A DNA stretch of 64,000 bases. It comes from a virus. The notes under the pieces are model-generated. The model did not search any database. It was given only the letters and a program-made list of their open reading frames with translations, and was not told the DNA's origin. Within the stretch, counting starts at the first letter, position 1, and each line of letters starts with the position of its first letter. A program made the translations under genes and the position numbers. The stretch covers positions 1 to 64,000 of IMG/VR virus record IMGVR_UViG_3300009537_000004; one strand, given 5' to 3'. Of the stretch, positions 47,609 through 56,243 are shown piece after piece.

Positions 47609-49751
47609 TCCATATGATCTTGGAAAAGAAATAGGCACCCTTCTCTTCGAGAAGGTTCTTACAGAACAAAAGAAGAAGCGCATTGTGGCAGTTTATGCTG
47701 GTCGCTTTCAACCATTTCATGCTGGTCACTATTCTGTATATGCAGATATGGTTCGCCGGTTCGGTAAAGACAATGTATTCATTGCTACTAGTGAAAAAAT
47801 CGAACCAACAAAGTCTCCATTTTCGTTTGATGAGAAGCAATCAATCATCACAAAAATGTTTGACGTTCCCAAAGATAAAATTGTTGCTGTTAAAAGCCCG
47901 TTTGCACCTGAAGAAATCCTCAGTAAATTCGATTCCAAAACTACCGCGGTCGTAACTGCTTTCTCTGAGAAAGACGCTGGCCGCTTGGGAGCAGGAAAAT
48001 ATTACCGGAAATTGCCAGACAAAATTGATTCGGAAAATCTTGAAGGATATGAAGATAAGGGCTACTATTATGTTGCTCCCGTTCACAAGTTGGAGATAGG
48101 TGGTCAAAATATTAGTGGCACCGCCGTTCGTCAATTATTAGGAAATCCTAATATTGATGAGCGAACCAGAAAGTCAATTTTTAAGAGAATTTATGGAAAG
48201 TTCGATAAAGATATATTTGGACTGATAACTAAGAAAACAAGAGAGTCAGAACATGTACGAAGGAAAGTCGCAAGACATAAAGAGAAGGCGGCCCAGGAGA
48301 AAGAGGATCGCCAAAAGCAAATCAAAAAGAGCGGTAGACAGAGAATCACAAATCCGGAAACAGGACGAAACATTCTCGTCAAAACTGCCCTATCTTATGA
48401 TCCGAATCACCCCGCCCACAGAGCAGCAATAGCTCTCCGACAGGAAAGTGTAAGGGAAAGAGCAGCTCAATACAACCCAATAGGTGAAAATATGATTAGC
48501 CGAGTGTTACTAATGAAAGAAGGCGGTGCCGCTGGTCACATGGCGCACCCGTTTGACGATATGAATTTGACTTTTGGAGATTTAAAGACAATTGTTGAAC
48601 TTGGACTTGAGGGGCATCTCAATGTTGAGGCTCCTGTAACGGAAAAGTTAGACGGCCAAAACATTTCCGTATCGTGGAGAGATGATAAAGGTGTCATTTT
48701 TGCACGAAATTCAAGTCACTTAAAAAATAGTGGCCTGAATGCAATGGATGTGAATGGCGTGAAGAGCATGTTTGCTGGCCGCGGCTCCCTAAGTGATGCA
48801 TTTTCGTCCGCGGCTGAAGATTTACAAGGTGCTATTTCAAGACTAACCGCAAAGCAAAGAAATTTCATTTTTGACAACGGTAAAAAGTTTATGTCGTTAG
48901 AAATCATCTTCCCAGCCACCCAAAACGTCATTCCTTACGGACATAATATGTTGGTATTCCACAATACCACCGAATATGATGACTCTGGAAATCCAATTGG
49001 AGTAGTTTCCGGAACAGGCCGAATTTTAGCAGGAATGATTAAGCAAATCAACCAGGACATTCAAAAGACTTTTACATTTACAGGACCAGTAGTAGTTACC
49101 TTGCCCAAATCACAAAACTTTGCTCGTCGCAAAGGATCATATTTTGGCCGAATCACAAGGTTGCAAAAGCAATTCAATCTTAGTGATAGTGACCCAGTTA
49201 TGATGTGGCACCAGCGCTGGTGGGAAAATTTCATTCAGTATCAGGCTAAAAAATTCCGATACAACATGTCGAACAATGTATTTATGGGGCTTGTTCAGCG
49301 GTGGGCATTTCAAAACCTGGGAGGTTATTCTGTTCGTGATATGAGAAAAACTATCAACGATGAAAAATTTTTGCAATGGGTATTAGACTTTGATAAAACA
49401 GGAAAGCAAGCTCAATTCAAAGAGAATATCGCTCCATTTGAGAAATTGTTTTTGCAGTTGGGAGCAGAAATCTTACAAAACGCCAGTGGGTTTATATCTG
49501 CATCTCCTAATGCCGCAGCCCAGCAGCTCAAAAAAGAATTAGATTCTACTTCAAGACAACTAAACCAAACAGGAAATATTGACCAGCTTTCCAGATTTAG
49601 AGAGCAGTTAAGTAAGCTAAATTCCATTGGAATGGATAAGTTAGTTCCAACTGAAGGAATAACTTTTATGTATAGAGGAAAGATGTATAAATTGACAGGC
49701 ATTTTTGCACCTCTTAATCAACTTCTTGGTATTGTTAAGTATGGAAGATAG
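47601..49751 (+). CDS. NMNAT-like nucleotidyltransferase fused to ligase-like adenylation domain
   Basis: A 716-residue fusion. The N-terminal domain (about 25-210) is a cytidylyltransferase/NMNAT fold with G-R-F-Q-P-F-H-x-G-H (34-43) and I-S-G-T-A-V-R (171-177). A basic linker follows (about 210-290). The C-terminal part has nucleic-acid-ligase motifs: motif I E-K-L-D-G (Lys349 as AMP acceptor), a III-like S-L-E-I-I-F-P, and near the end E-G-I-T-F (Glu685) with K-M-Y-K-L, like motifs IV and V. It may be an RNA- or DNA-repair ligase coupled to NAD or nucleotide metabolism. I am sure of both motif sets, less so of substrates. Confidence 0.75.
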   Translation: MTNPYDLGKEIGTLLFEKVLTEQKKKRIVAVYAGRFQPFHAGHYSVYADMVRRFGKDNVFIATSEKIEPTKSPFSFDEKQSIITKMFDVPKDKIVAVKSPFAPEEILSKFDSKTTAVVTAFSEKDAGRLGAGKYYRKLPDKIDSENLEGYEDKGYYYVAPVHKLEIGGQNISGTAVRQLLGNPNIDERTRKSIFKRIYGKFDKDIFGLITKKTRESEHVRRKVARHKEKAAQEKEDRQKQIKKSGRQRITNPETGRNILVKTALSYDPNHPAHRAAIALRQESVRERAAQYNPIGENMISRVLLMKEGGAAGHMAHPFDDMNLTFGDLKTIVELGLEGHLNVEAPVTEKLDGQNISVSWRDDKGVIFARNSSHLKNSGLNAMDVNGVKSMFAGRGSLSDAFSSAAEDLQGAISRLTAKQRNFIFDNGKKFMSLEIIFPATQNVIPYGHNMLVFHNTTEYDDSGNPIGVVSGTGRILAGMIKQINQDIQKTFTFTGPVVVTLPKSQNFARRKGSYFGRITRLQKQFNLSDSDPVMMWHQRWWENFIQYQAKKFRYNMSNNVFMGLVQRWAFQNLGGYSVRDMRKTINDEKFLQWVLDFDKTGKQAQFKENIAPFEKLFLQLGAEILQNASGFISASPNAAAQQLKKELDSTSRQLNQTGNIDQLSRFREQLSKLNSIGMDKLVPTEGITFMYRGKMYKLTGIFAPLNQLLGIVKYGR

Positions 49752-49787
49752 TTATAGAAGGATGCATATGCTTACAAAGGGGTTATA

Positions 49788-50432
49788 ATGCCAGAATATA
49801 AACCGTGGAAAGGTGACAAATTAGATGATGCTGTCAAGAGTTCACGCAAAACTACTGAGGTATCAGAGGGAATAGAAGCACTTCGTGGTATTCGTGAGAG
49901 CATGGGCAAAGTTCTTAAGAAAGATCAAGCACTCAAAATTAGCACATATACTCCTGAGAAAACAGAACGCAAAGAGGGAGAACGATGGGAGGAAGATGGG
50001 AAGTTGTGGGAAATGAAAGACGGCACCAAACAATCTGTTAGCAAACTCCAATCAGCAAAAAGACCGTGGTTCTGTCCAAAGTGCGGAAAAGTTATGAATA
50101 CACGCCTTGACGACAAAATGTGGTATAAGAAGGGAACCTGCTACGATTGTGTCGTCAAAAACGAAACTCAGATGCGCCTTGACGGAACCTGGCACAAGTA
50201 TCAAGCCAAAGTTTTGAGAGCCAACGCTATTGCTTGGGCCAAGGAAAAAATCGAAGAACTTGAAAGTTACAAAACTATGGTTGGGAATCCTCAGATACAT
50301 TTTGCCGACGGTCGCTGGGAGGAGTGGAACATTGGTGGTGAAAAGATAGCGTCAGACCTACAAGCAGAGATTGACAGTCTCGGCAAGTATGTAGCTGAGT
50401 TGGAAGAACTTCAAGCCAAAGTAGATAAGTAA
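49788..50432 (+). CDS. zinc-ribbon protein upstream of terminase
   Basis: A 214-residue charged protein. A zinc ribbon is visible at about residues 95-120 (W-F-C-P-K-C-G, then C-Y-D-C). The flanking regions are helical; the C-terminal 60 residues should form a coiled coil. It overlaps the terminase ATG by one base (TAATG). In T4 the small terminase gp16 precedes gp17, so this could be a functional replacement (inference), but no gp16 similarity is visible. Confidence 0.6.
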   Translation: MPEYKPWKGDKLDDAVKSSRKTTEVSEGIEALRGIRESMGKVLKKDQALKISTYTPEKTERKEGERWEEDGKLWEMKDGTKQSVSKLQSAKRPWFCPKCGKVMNTRLDDKMWYKKGTCYDCVVKNETQMRLDGTWHKYQAKVLRANAIAWAKEKIEELESYKTMVGNPQIHFADGRWEEWNIGGEKIASDLQAEIDSLGKYVAELEELQAKVDK

Positions 50433-52057
50433 TGACCGCACCAGTAGCTCCAAACTTACGGGACATAATCAAACGGGAGTATAAGCGTTGCGCTAAAGAC
50501 CCCGCGTATTTCATGTGCAAGTATTGCGTCATTCAGCACCCGATACGAGGCAAAATTCATTTCAATTTGTACGACTATCAGGAAGAAACCGTCAACAACT
50601 TTGTGACTCACGATTATATAATCATCAATAAAGCGCGTCAGATCGGACTTTCTACATTGACCGCGGGCTATGCTCTATGGTTGATGATGTTCCACGACGA
50701 CAAGAACATCTTGGTCATCGCTACTAAGCAGGACGTGGCAAAGAACTTGGTGACCAAAGTTCGCGTAATGCACCAAAACCTTCCTGTTTGGCTCAGAGCA
50801 AACTGCTCCGAAGACAACAAGCTGTCACTACGCTTCTCAAACGGCTCGCAGATCAAAGCAGTCGCAAGCTCACCCGATGCCGGCCGCTCAGAAGCTCTGT
50901 CACTCCTGATCATGGATGAAGCAGCACACATTGACCCAGCAACACTTGCTGACGACATTTGGACAGCAGCGTCATCCACTCTAGCAACTGGTGGTAAGGC
51001 AATCATTCTTAGCACTCCGAATGGTATGGGTAACTTTTTCCATAAGACTTGGGTAGGAGCAAACGACGAAAGCAATGGGTTCTTTCCCATCTTTCTCGAT
51101 TGGCGTGTTCATCCTGACCGCGACCAAGACTGGCGTGATGAACAAACTAAGATTATGGGCGACCAAGAAGCACGTCAGGAACACGACGCCGACTTCATAG
51201 CCTCGGGCAACACCGTCATTGATGGTGACCTCATCCAGTTTTATCGTCAAACTTTTGAGAAAGAACCGCAGTGGAAACGCGGTTTCGATAATGGTATTTG
51301 GGTATGGGAGCCGGCAGATTACTCTAAGAGTTATATGGTAGTGGCCGATGTAGGCCGCGGCGACTCATCCGACAAATCAGCTTTCCATGTGATAGAGTTA
51401 GAGTCTGTAGCACAAGTATGCGAGTACCGTGGTGAAGTCGGCACAAAAGAGTTCGGTGCTATTCTAGTGGCTATTGCAACCGAATACAATGACGCTTTAT
51501 TGGTAGTGGAAAATGCCAACGTAGGTTGGTCAGTTCTGCAGGAAATCATTGACAGGGGCTATCGCAATCTGTTCTACATGGAAGACGACTACAAGTTTGT
51601 TGACCCGTCTATTCCCCAGGACCGTAAGCATAAGCGCCGTGTCATCGAACGGCGCAAAGTACCTGGTTTCACTACTTCTGTTCGCACCCGACCGCTGGTC
51701 ATCTCTCGTCTGGACGAATACATGCGCGACAACTCCGTAGTCATTCAGTCCAAACGCACGATGGACGAGCTAGAAGTGTTCATTTGGAACGGAAGCAAGG
51801 CCGAAGCAATGGCGGGATATAATGATGACTTGGTAATGGCTCTGGCCATTGGACTTTGGGTCAGAGATACTGCCTTGAAGTTGAGACAGAAGGGTATTGA
51901 CATTACAAAGATGGCTCTTGACAAATTCACTCATAAAACTACCTACGATACCGTTTATACTCCCCAATCGCCGATTGGGCGTGATCCATATTCTATGCCG
52001 CTCGGACCAAACAAAGAGTATCCTGAGATGGAAGACATTCGTTGGTTGTTGGATTAA
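50432..52057 (+). CDS. 17: terminase large subunit, gp17-like
   Basis: A 541-residue packaging motor. The ATPase has a variant Walker A K-A-R-Q-I-G-L-S-T (Lys67, Arg69, Gly72, Ser74), Walker B L-L-I-M-D-E-A-A-H (Asp162, Glu163) and coupling motif I-L-S-T-P-N-G. The RNase H-like nuclease has V-A-D-V-G-R-G-D (Asp306), V-V-E-N (Glu360) and a C-terminal N-D-D-L-V-M-A acid cluster. The usual P-loop lysine is absent; an upstream lysine, as in lambda gpA, probably replaces it. It cuts concatemers and drives DNA into the prohead through the portal encoded at 53352. Confidence 0.92.
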   Translation: MTAPVAPNLRDIIKREYKRCAKDPAYFMCKYCVIQHPIRGKIHFNLYDYQEETVNNFVTHDYIIINKARQIGLSTLTAGYALWLMMFHDDKNILVIATKQDVAKNLVTKVRVMHQNLPVWLRANCSEDNKLSLRFSNGSQIKAVASSPDAGRSEALSLLIMDEAAHIDPATLADDIWTAASSTLATGGKAIILSTPNGMGNFFHKTWVGANDESNGFFPIFLDWRVHPDRDQDWRDEQTKIMGDQEARQEHDADFIASGNTVIDGDLIQFYRQTFEKEPQWKRGFDNGIWVWEPADYSKSYMVVADVGRGDSSDKSAFHVIELESVAQVCEYRGEVGTKEFGAILVAIATEYNDALLVVENANVGWSVLQEIIDRGYRNLFYMEDDYKFVDPSIPQDRKHKRRVIERRKVPGFTTSVRTRPLVISRLDEYMRDNSVVIQSKRTMDELEVFIWNGSKAEAMAGYNDDLVMALAIGLWVRDTALKLRQKGIDITKMALDKFTHKTTYDTVYTPQSPIGRDPYSMPLGPNKEYPEMEDIRWLLD

Positions 52058-52068
52058 CTATTTATTGT
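52055..52068 (+). promoter_or_regulatory. candidate late-promoter element
   Basis: TAACTATTTATTGT follows the terminase stop and lies about 30 bases before the ATG at 52097. It fits the TA(C/T)TTAT motif found upstream of other operons. Confidence 0.35.
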
Positions 52069-52096
52069 TGGCGGATAATGCTTTACGGAGAAATGT

Positions 52097-52519
52097 ATGG
52101 TTAGACTCAAGAGTTTGTTGTTTGAAAGTGACTTGTCTGAAGAAGTAACATCAGGCTCCGAACCTATTAATGGCAAAAGCAAAACAAATGCCAAAAATTG
52201 GGTACACGGCAAAGTTGACAAGTATACCAAGGGATTTTTCAGTGACGAATATTGGAAGCCTATTCAGACCATATTCAAAGAGTTTGACGCACAAGGTTTG
52301 AATTGGGTTCCTACTGGTGCCAAGTATGAAGAAGAAGTCAAGACTCTTGCTGATGGCTCCCGACATTCTGTTCCTGTTAGAAAGACTTGGACATTTGAAA
52401 TTAGCTTCGTCAATAATAGAGATAAAGGGGATGTATTATATGGCCGCATTGTAGCGGCTGGATCAGGGCCGATAGAAAATCCGCTTGATAGATATGATGT
52501 GACTTTGACGTTGAGCTAA
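52097..52519 (+). CDS. possible internal head protein with CTS-like leader
   Basis: A 140-residue protein from ATG 52097 (CGGAG six bases before). The N-terminus M-V-R-L-K-S-L-L-F-E ends in Leu-Phe-Glu, a prohead-protease-type site, and resembles the leaders of the cupin gene at 52924 and the genes at 58141 and 59210. The rest is a beta-rich domain (W-T-F-E-I-S-F-V ... Y-D-V-T-L-T-L) of unknown family. Its place between terminase and portal, and the leader, suggest packaging in the capsid (inference). Confidence 0.6.
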   Translation: MVRLKSLLFESDLSEEVTSGSEPINGKSKTNAKNWVHGKVDKYTKGFFSDEYWKPIQTIFKEFDAQGLNWVPTGAKYEEEVKTLADGSRHSVPVRKTWTFEISFVNNRDKGDVLYGRIVAAGSGPIENPLDRYDVTLTLS

Positions 52520-52520
52520 A

Positions 52521-52937
52521 ATGCCTACGAAAAAGACTCAACCTATAGAGAGTGGTGAGGGGTTTCCAAGAGAATATTTACCACAGATTCCCAAAAAGAA
52601 GATTCCAACGTTCATTAGGATTCTTCAAAAGCATGGAGTGAAAGTTACAGCGGACCAAGTTCCTGCAGATAAAATAAAGCCGCTGCAGAAGAACGCGAAC
52701 AAAGAGAAGATTAAGAAGTTACAGCCGCATATATACCAATTCGCTCATGACCCGTTTATCGTGTCTGATGGTTTGTATCTGTTGGACGGACATCACAGAT
52801 GGTTGATAATCAAAGGCAGTAATAAAGACGCACCAGTGCTAACCATTCATGTTCACTTGCCAATTCAACAATTGATGAAACTGGCACACAAGTTTAGTGG
52901 TTCTCACAGGCGCAACGAGGAAGATGATACGGCTTAA
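52521..52937 (+). CDS. ParB/sulfiredoxin-like domain protein
   Basis: A 138-residue protein with the ParB-like pattern: P-Q-I-P-K-K-K-I-P-T-F-I-R near the start, I-Y-Q-F-A-H-D-P-F-I-V-S-D-G-L-Y-L-L-D-G-H-H-R-W (about residues 73-96). The D-G-H-H-R-W motif is the nucleotide-binding site of ParB-type CTPases and nucleases. Without other ParB domains it may act as a small nuclease or NTP-binding protein. It overlaps the cupin gene by 14 bases. Confidence 0.7.
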   Translation: MPTKKTQPIESGEGFPREYLPQIPKKKIPTFIRILQKHGVKVTADQVPADKIKPLQKNANKEKIKKLQPHIYQFAHDPFIVSDGLYLLDGHHRWLIIKGSNKDAPVLTIHVHLPIQQLMKLAHKFSGSHRRNEEDDTA

Positions 52938-53325
52938 AGATATTCTCTTAGAGAACGAACGCCAATTTGAAGGTGGGTTTGGCACTAACATCGAGAAGGA
53001 TAGTTTGGAGAACAAGAATTTTCGCAAAGTTCTCTATACTACCCATCAGATGCAATTAGTGGTCATGTCCATTGACACTGATATTGGTGAAGAGGTTCAT
53101 AAAGGAATAACTCAATTTATACGAATTGAGAGCGGGGAGGGAGTTGCAATCATTGACGGCAAAAAGTATCCGCTACGCGCCGGAGATTCAATTGTAGTCC
53201 CAGGTGGGTCAAGGCATAATGTGGTCAATACCGGAGATTCTCCGTTGAAGTTGTATTCGTTATATTCTCCCCCAAAGCATCCTCGAAAAACGATACATAA
53301 AACAAAAGAAGATGCAACAGAGTAA
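52924..53325 (+). CDS. cupin protein with CTS-like leader
   Basis: About 133 residues from ATG 52924, chosen over GTG 52897 because the N-terminus M-I-R-L-K-D-I-L-L-E then matches the leader of the gene at 52097, and GAGG lies just upstream. A cupin barrel follows: H-K-G-I-T-Q-F-I-R-I-E-S-G (motif 1) and V-P-G-G-S-R-H-N-V-V-N (motif 2), with metal-binding His residues. Cupins can be enzymes or sugar-binding proteins; the substrate is unknown. The Leu-Leu-Glu end of the leader fits prohead-protease cleavage. Confidence 0.7.
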   Translation: MIRLKDILLENERQFEGGFGTNIEKDSLENKNFRKVLYTTHQMQLVVMSIDTDIGEEVHKGITQFIRIESGEGVAIIDGKKYPLRAGDSIVVPGGSRHNVVNTGDSPLKLYSLYSPPKHPRKTIHKTKEDATE

Positions 53326-53351
53326 AGGTTTTAACATTGTAGAGGTGATTT

Positions 53352-55271
53352 ATGGCTGACAAGTCATTACGACAAAGATTGAAGCGGCTGTTCAGTACGA
53401 ACGTAATCGTGCGAAATGTCGGAGGAACTAAACTTAAGGTTGCCGACACAAGCCGAATGCAGGCTTTCACTAATAGAAACCTGTATGACAGATATAGCAG
53501 AGTTCATCACGCTGGCTATGGGCAATACTCGACAGTTCGTGGTCAGTATACCCTTGCGTATCAGGGTGCCCGACTCCAGCTATTCCGTGACTATGACATC
53601 ATGGATAATGACGCAATCATTGCGTCAGCACTGGATATTTACGCAGACGAAACAACCGTTCAGTCCGAGGCAGGGGAATCTCTCATTATTGAGAGTTCGG
53701 ATGAAAACATTCGTGAGATTTTACACAACCTCTTCTACGACATTTTGAACGTTGAGTTCAACCTGTGGCCGTGGATTAGAAACATGTGCAAATACGGAGA
53801 CTTTTATCTGTTTTTGGAAATTACTGATGATTATGGCATCATCAACGTGTTGCCACTTTCGGTTTATGACACCATTCGTGTCGAGGGCGAAAATCCTGAG
53901 AATCCGTATGAAGTTTATTTCCAAACAATGGGAACACAGATGCCAAAGGATAGGTTTGAAAACTTCGAGATAGCTCACTTTCGCCTTCTTTCCGACGCAA
54001 ACTGGCTTCCGTATGGTAAGGCTATGATTGAACCTGCACGCCGAACATGGAAGCAGGTGCAACTGATGGAAGACGCGATGCTTGTGCATCGCCTTGTACG
54101 AGCACCTGATCGCCGAGTTTTTCGTGTGGACATTGGCAATCTTCCTCCACAAGAAGTTGACACTTTCATGGAGAAGTTGATTACTAAGGTGCAGAAAACG
54201 CCTCTCATTGACCCCCAAACGGGCGACTATAACCTCAAATTCAACCTCATGAACATCATTGAGGACTTCTATCTACCGGTTAGAGGTGGTGACAGCGGAG
54301 CTCAAATCGAAACTTTGAATGGATTGAGTTTCAATGCTACCGAAGATGTGGAATATTTGCGCAACAAGATGATCGGCGCCCTCAAGATTCCGCGAGCATT
54401 CCTTGGATATGAGGAACAGCTGAGTGGAAAGGCAACTTTGGCAGCTGAAGATGTACGTTTTGCGCGCACAATTGAGAGAATTCAGAGAATTGTCATCTCA
54501 GAGCTAACAAAAATTGCTATTATTCATCTTTATTCACAGGGATACACCAACGAAGATCTTGTAAACTTCTCCCTGAACCTCACAAATCCGTCAACAATCT
54601 ATGAACAAGAGAAAATTGCGCTCTGGCAGGAAAAAGTTCGTCTTGCCGGAGATATACAGCAGCTAAATCTCATTGGAAGTGACTGGATTTATGACCATGT
54701 GTTTGGAATGAGCTCTGGTGAAGTTGACGACCAGCGCATTGAAGTGGTTAAAGACAAGAAACGCTTGTTTAGGCTACAATCTATTGAGCAGGGACAAGAT
54801 CCCGCAGCAGCCGGCGGCACGCAAACGCCGGGAGCAGAGTCAATGGCGAGCGAACCAGGCTCTCCTGGAGCTCCTGGCGGCGGAAAGCCCGATTTGAGCG
54901 GATTGCCAACCGCAGAAGAGGGCGTTGACTTCTCTGACCTTCCAGAATTGGAAAACCCTGACCTAATCTCAGACGACCGCGCTGTAGGACGCCCGCCTGA
55001 GGGCAAAAAGTTGGGAACTGACCGACACCCGTACGGCCGCGACCCATTTGGGTCTAAAGAAAACAGAAAAGCTCTTCATCCTGATCCCGAAGGGAAAGTA
55101 AAGGTGACGCGAAAGGGACTGTCACGCGAAAGTTTGGAGTTGCGTCATTTCATGAAGCAATTGAAGGAAAGATTTCCTGTTAAAAGCAAGGATGACAGAA
55201 AAATGCTTTCTGAAGGAAACGGACAAAGAAGTTATTTGGACGAGGAAGTTCTCATTGACGAGACTGATTAG
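53352..55271 (+). CDS. 20: portal protein, gp20-like
   Basis: A 639-residue portal. The conserved core includes R-D-Y-D-I-M-D-N-D-A-I-I-A-S-A-L-D-I-Y-A-D-E (about residues 77-98), L-W-P-W-I-R-N-M-C-K-Y-G-D-F-Y-L-F-L, R-R-T-W-K-Q-V-Q-L-M-E-D-A-M-L-V-H-R and P-R-A-F-L-G-Y-E-E-Q-L-S-G-K-A-T-L-A. These are hallmarks of T4-type portals. A Pro/Gly-rich segment and a charged C-terminal tail follow. Twelve copies form the vertex through which the terminase pumps DNA. GAGG precedes the ATG. Confidence 0.93.
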   Translation: MADKSLRQRLKRLFSTNVIVRNVGGTKLKVADTSRMQAFTNRNLYDRYSRVHHAGYGQYSTVRGQYTLAYQGARLQLFRDYDIMDNDAIIASALDIYADETTVQSEAGESLIIESSDENIREILHNLFYDILNVEFNLWPWIRNMCKYGDFYLFLEITDDYGIINVLPLSVYDTIRVEGENPENPYEVYFQTMGTQMPKDRFENFEIAHFRLLSDANWLPYGKAMIEPARRTWKQVQLMEDAMLVHRLVRAPDRRVFRVDIGNLPPQEVDTFMEKLITKVQKTPLIDPQTGDYNLKFNLMNIIEDFYLPVRGGDSGAQIETLNGLSFNATEDVEYLRNKMIGALKIPRAFLGYEEQLSGKATLAAEDVRFARTIERIQRIVISELTKIAIIHLYSQGYTNEDLVNFSLNLTNPSTIYEQEKIALWQEKVRLAGDIQQLNLIGSDWIYDHVFGMSSGEVDDQRIEVVKDKKRLFRLQSIEQGQDPAAAGGTQTPGAESMASEPGSPGAPGGGKPDLSGLPTAEEGVDFSDLPELENPDLISDDRAVGRPPEGKKLGTDRHPYGRDPFGSKENRKALHPDPEGKVKVTRKGLSRESLELRHFMKQLKERFPVKSKDDRKMLSEGNGQRSYLDEEVLIDETD

Positions 55272-55289
55272 TGGGAATGTAAAATACAA

Positions 55290-55300
55290 TAATACTTATG
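55290..55300 (+). promoter_or_regulatory. weak promoter-like element
   Basis: TAATACTTATG lies in the 90-base gap between portal and next gene and fits TA(C/T)TTAT, but it is about 60 bases before the ATG. The rest of the gap holds AT-rich sequence and a GGAG ribosome site; nothing else is evident. Confidence 0.25.
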
Positions 55301-55361
55301 ATTAGGTGATTAATATTACGGTAAAAAGTTTTCAATTGACCGGTACATCACGGAGTCTTAT

Positions 55362-56243
55362 ATGAAAAGCCAAAGGGTGCAGCATAGCAAGTATAAAAAT
55401 ACAGGCATCCTGTTTGAATTGTTAGCACGACAGGTAACAGCCGATACCTTGAATGGTAGAGAGCACTCACCAGCATTGCAAATCATTAGAGAGTATCTTC
55501 GCCCAACCACAGAGTTGGGCAAAGAGCTGGTTTTGTATCGTTCTCTAATGGAGTCTTCCAATCTTTCAGAAACTAAGGCACTTAAATTCATTGACATCGT
55601 TATTGAGCAACGCAAGAAGCTGAATACCAAGAAGCTAAATGAGCAGAAATACAATCTGATAAAGGCCATCAAAGACAAGTATCCTTTGAAGGATTTCTTG
55701 GCATCCAAGATTCCTCTATACAAAGAATATGCGTCAATCTATAAGACTTTCATGTTTGAATCTCAGCCGCAAAAATTGAATGTTACCGACGTTAATGATA
55801 TAGCAACAGCTAAATTCACTATTGTTGAACATCTTACTCATAGCCTAACCAAGTCTGACAAGAAGAGTCTTCCCGAAACTATTAGGGAGCAGCAAGAAGA
55901 CCTACGACTTCTTACCTATAAGATTTTGGTTGATAAGTTTAATGCTAAGTACCAAAGCCTCAATGAGCAGCAGAAGGTTCTACTTCGTGAGTATATCAAT
56001 AATATTTCTAACACTAACTCTCTGAGAGAATTCATCAACTCGGAAGTTCCAAAGGTAAAGAAGGAACTTCAAAGTAGGCTATTAAGCATTGACGATAAGG
56101 TGACTCGTATCAAAGTTGCCGAAGTCATCAATCAACTTGACAATGTTAAAAAGGGAAACACCGTACGCGACGGCCAGGTTACAGCTCTGATGATCGCCTA
56201 CCAGCTGGCCAAAGAGATTAAGTCTATAGTTGGGGACAAGTAA
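55362..56243 (+). CDS. hypothetical head-region protein
   Basis: A 293-residue, highly helical, Lys/Glu-rich soluble protein. The N-terminal Y-K-N-T-G-I-L-F-E-L-L-A-R-Q-V-T segment is reminiscent of proteins next to portal genes in T4-like marine phages, but I cannot name it. It has no Cys. Its position between portal and protease, where T4 has the prohead core genes 67 and 68, suggests a core or scaffold role (inference). It overlaps the next start by one base. Confidence 0.6.
   Translation: MKSQRVQHSKYKNTGILFELLARQVTADTLNGREHSPALQIIREYLRPTTELGKELVLYRSLMESSNLSETKALKFIDIVIEQRKKLNTKKLNEQKYNLIKAIKDKYPLKDFLASKIPLYKEYASIYKTFMFESQPQKLNVTDVNDIATAKFTIVEHLTHSLTKSDKKSLPETIREQQEDLRLLTYKILVDKFNAKYQSLNEQQKVLLREYINNISNTNSLREFINSEVPKVKKELQSRLLSIDDKVTRIKVAEVINQLDNVKKGNTVRDGQVTALMIAYQLAKEIKSIVGDK

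Noticed and set aside
53721-54218. Antisense open frame of 165 codons within the portal gene
   Set aside because: The sense strand is an unambiguous portal; the antisense frame is a shadow.
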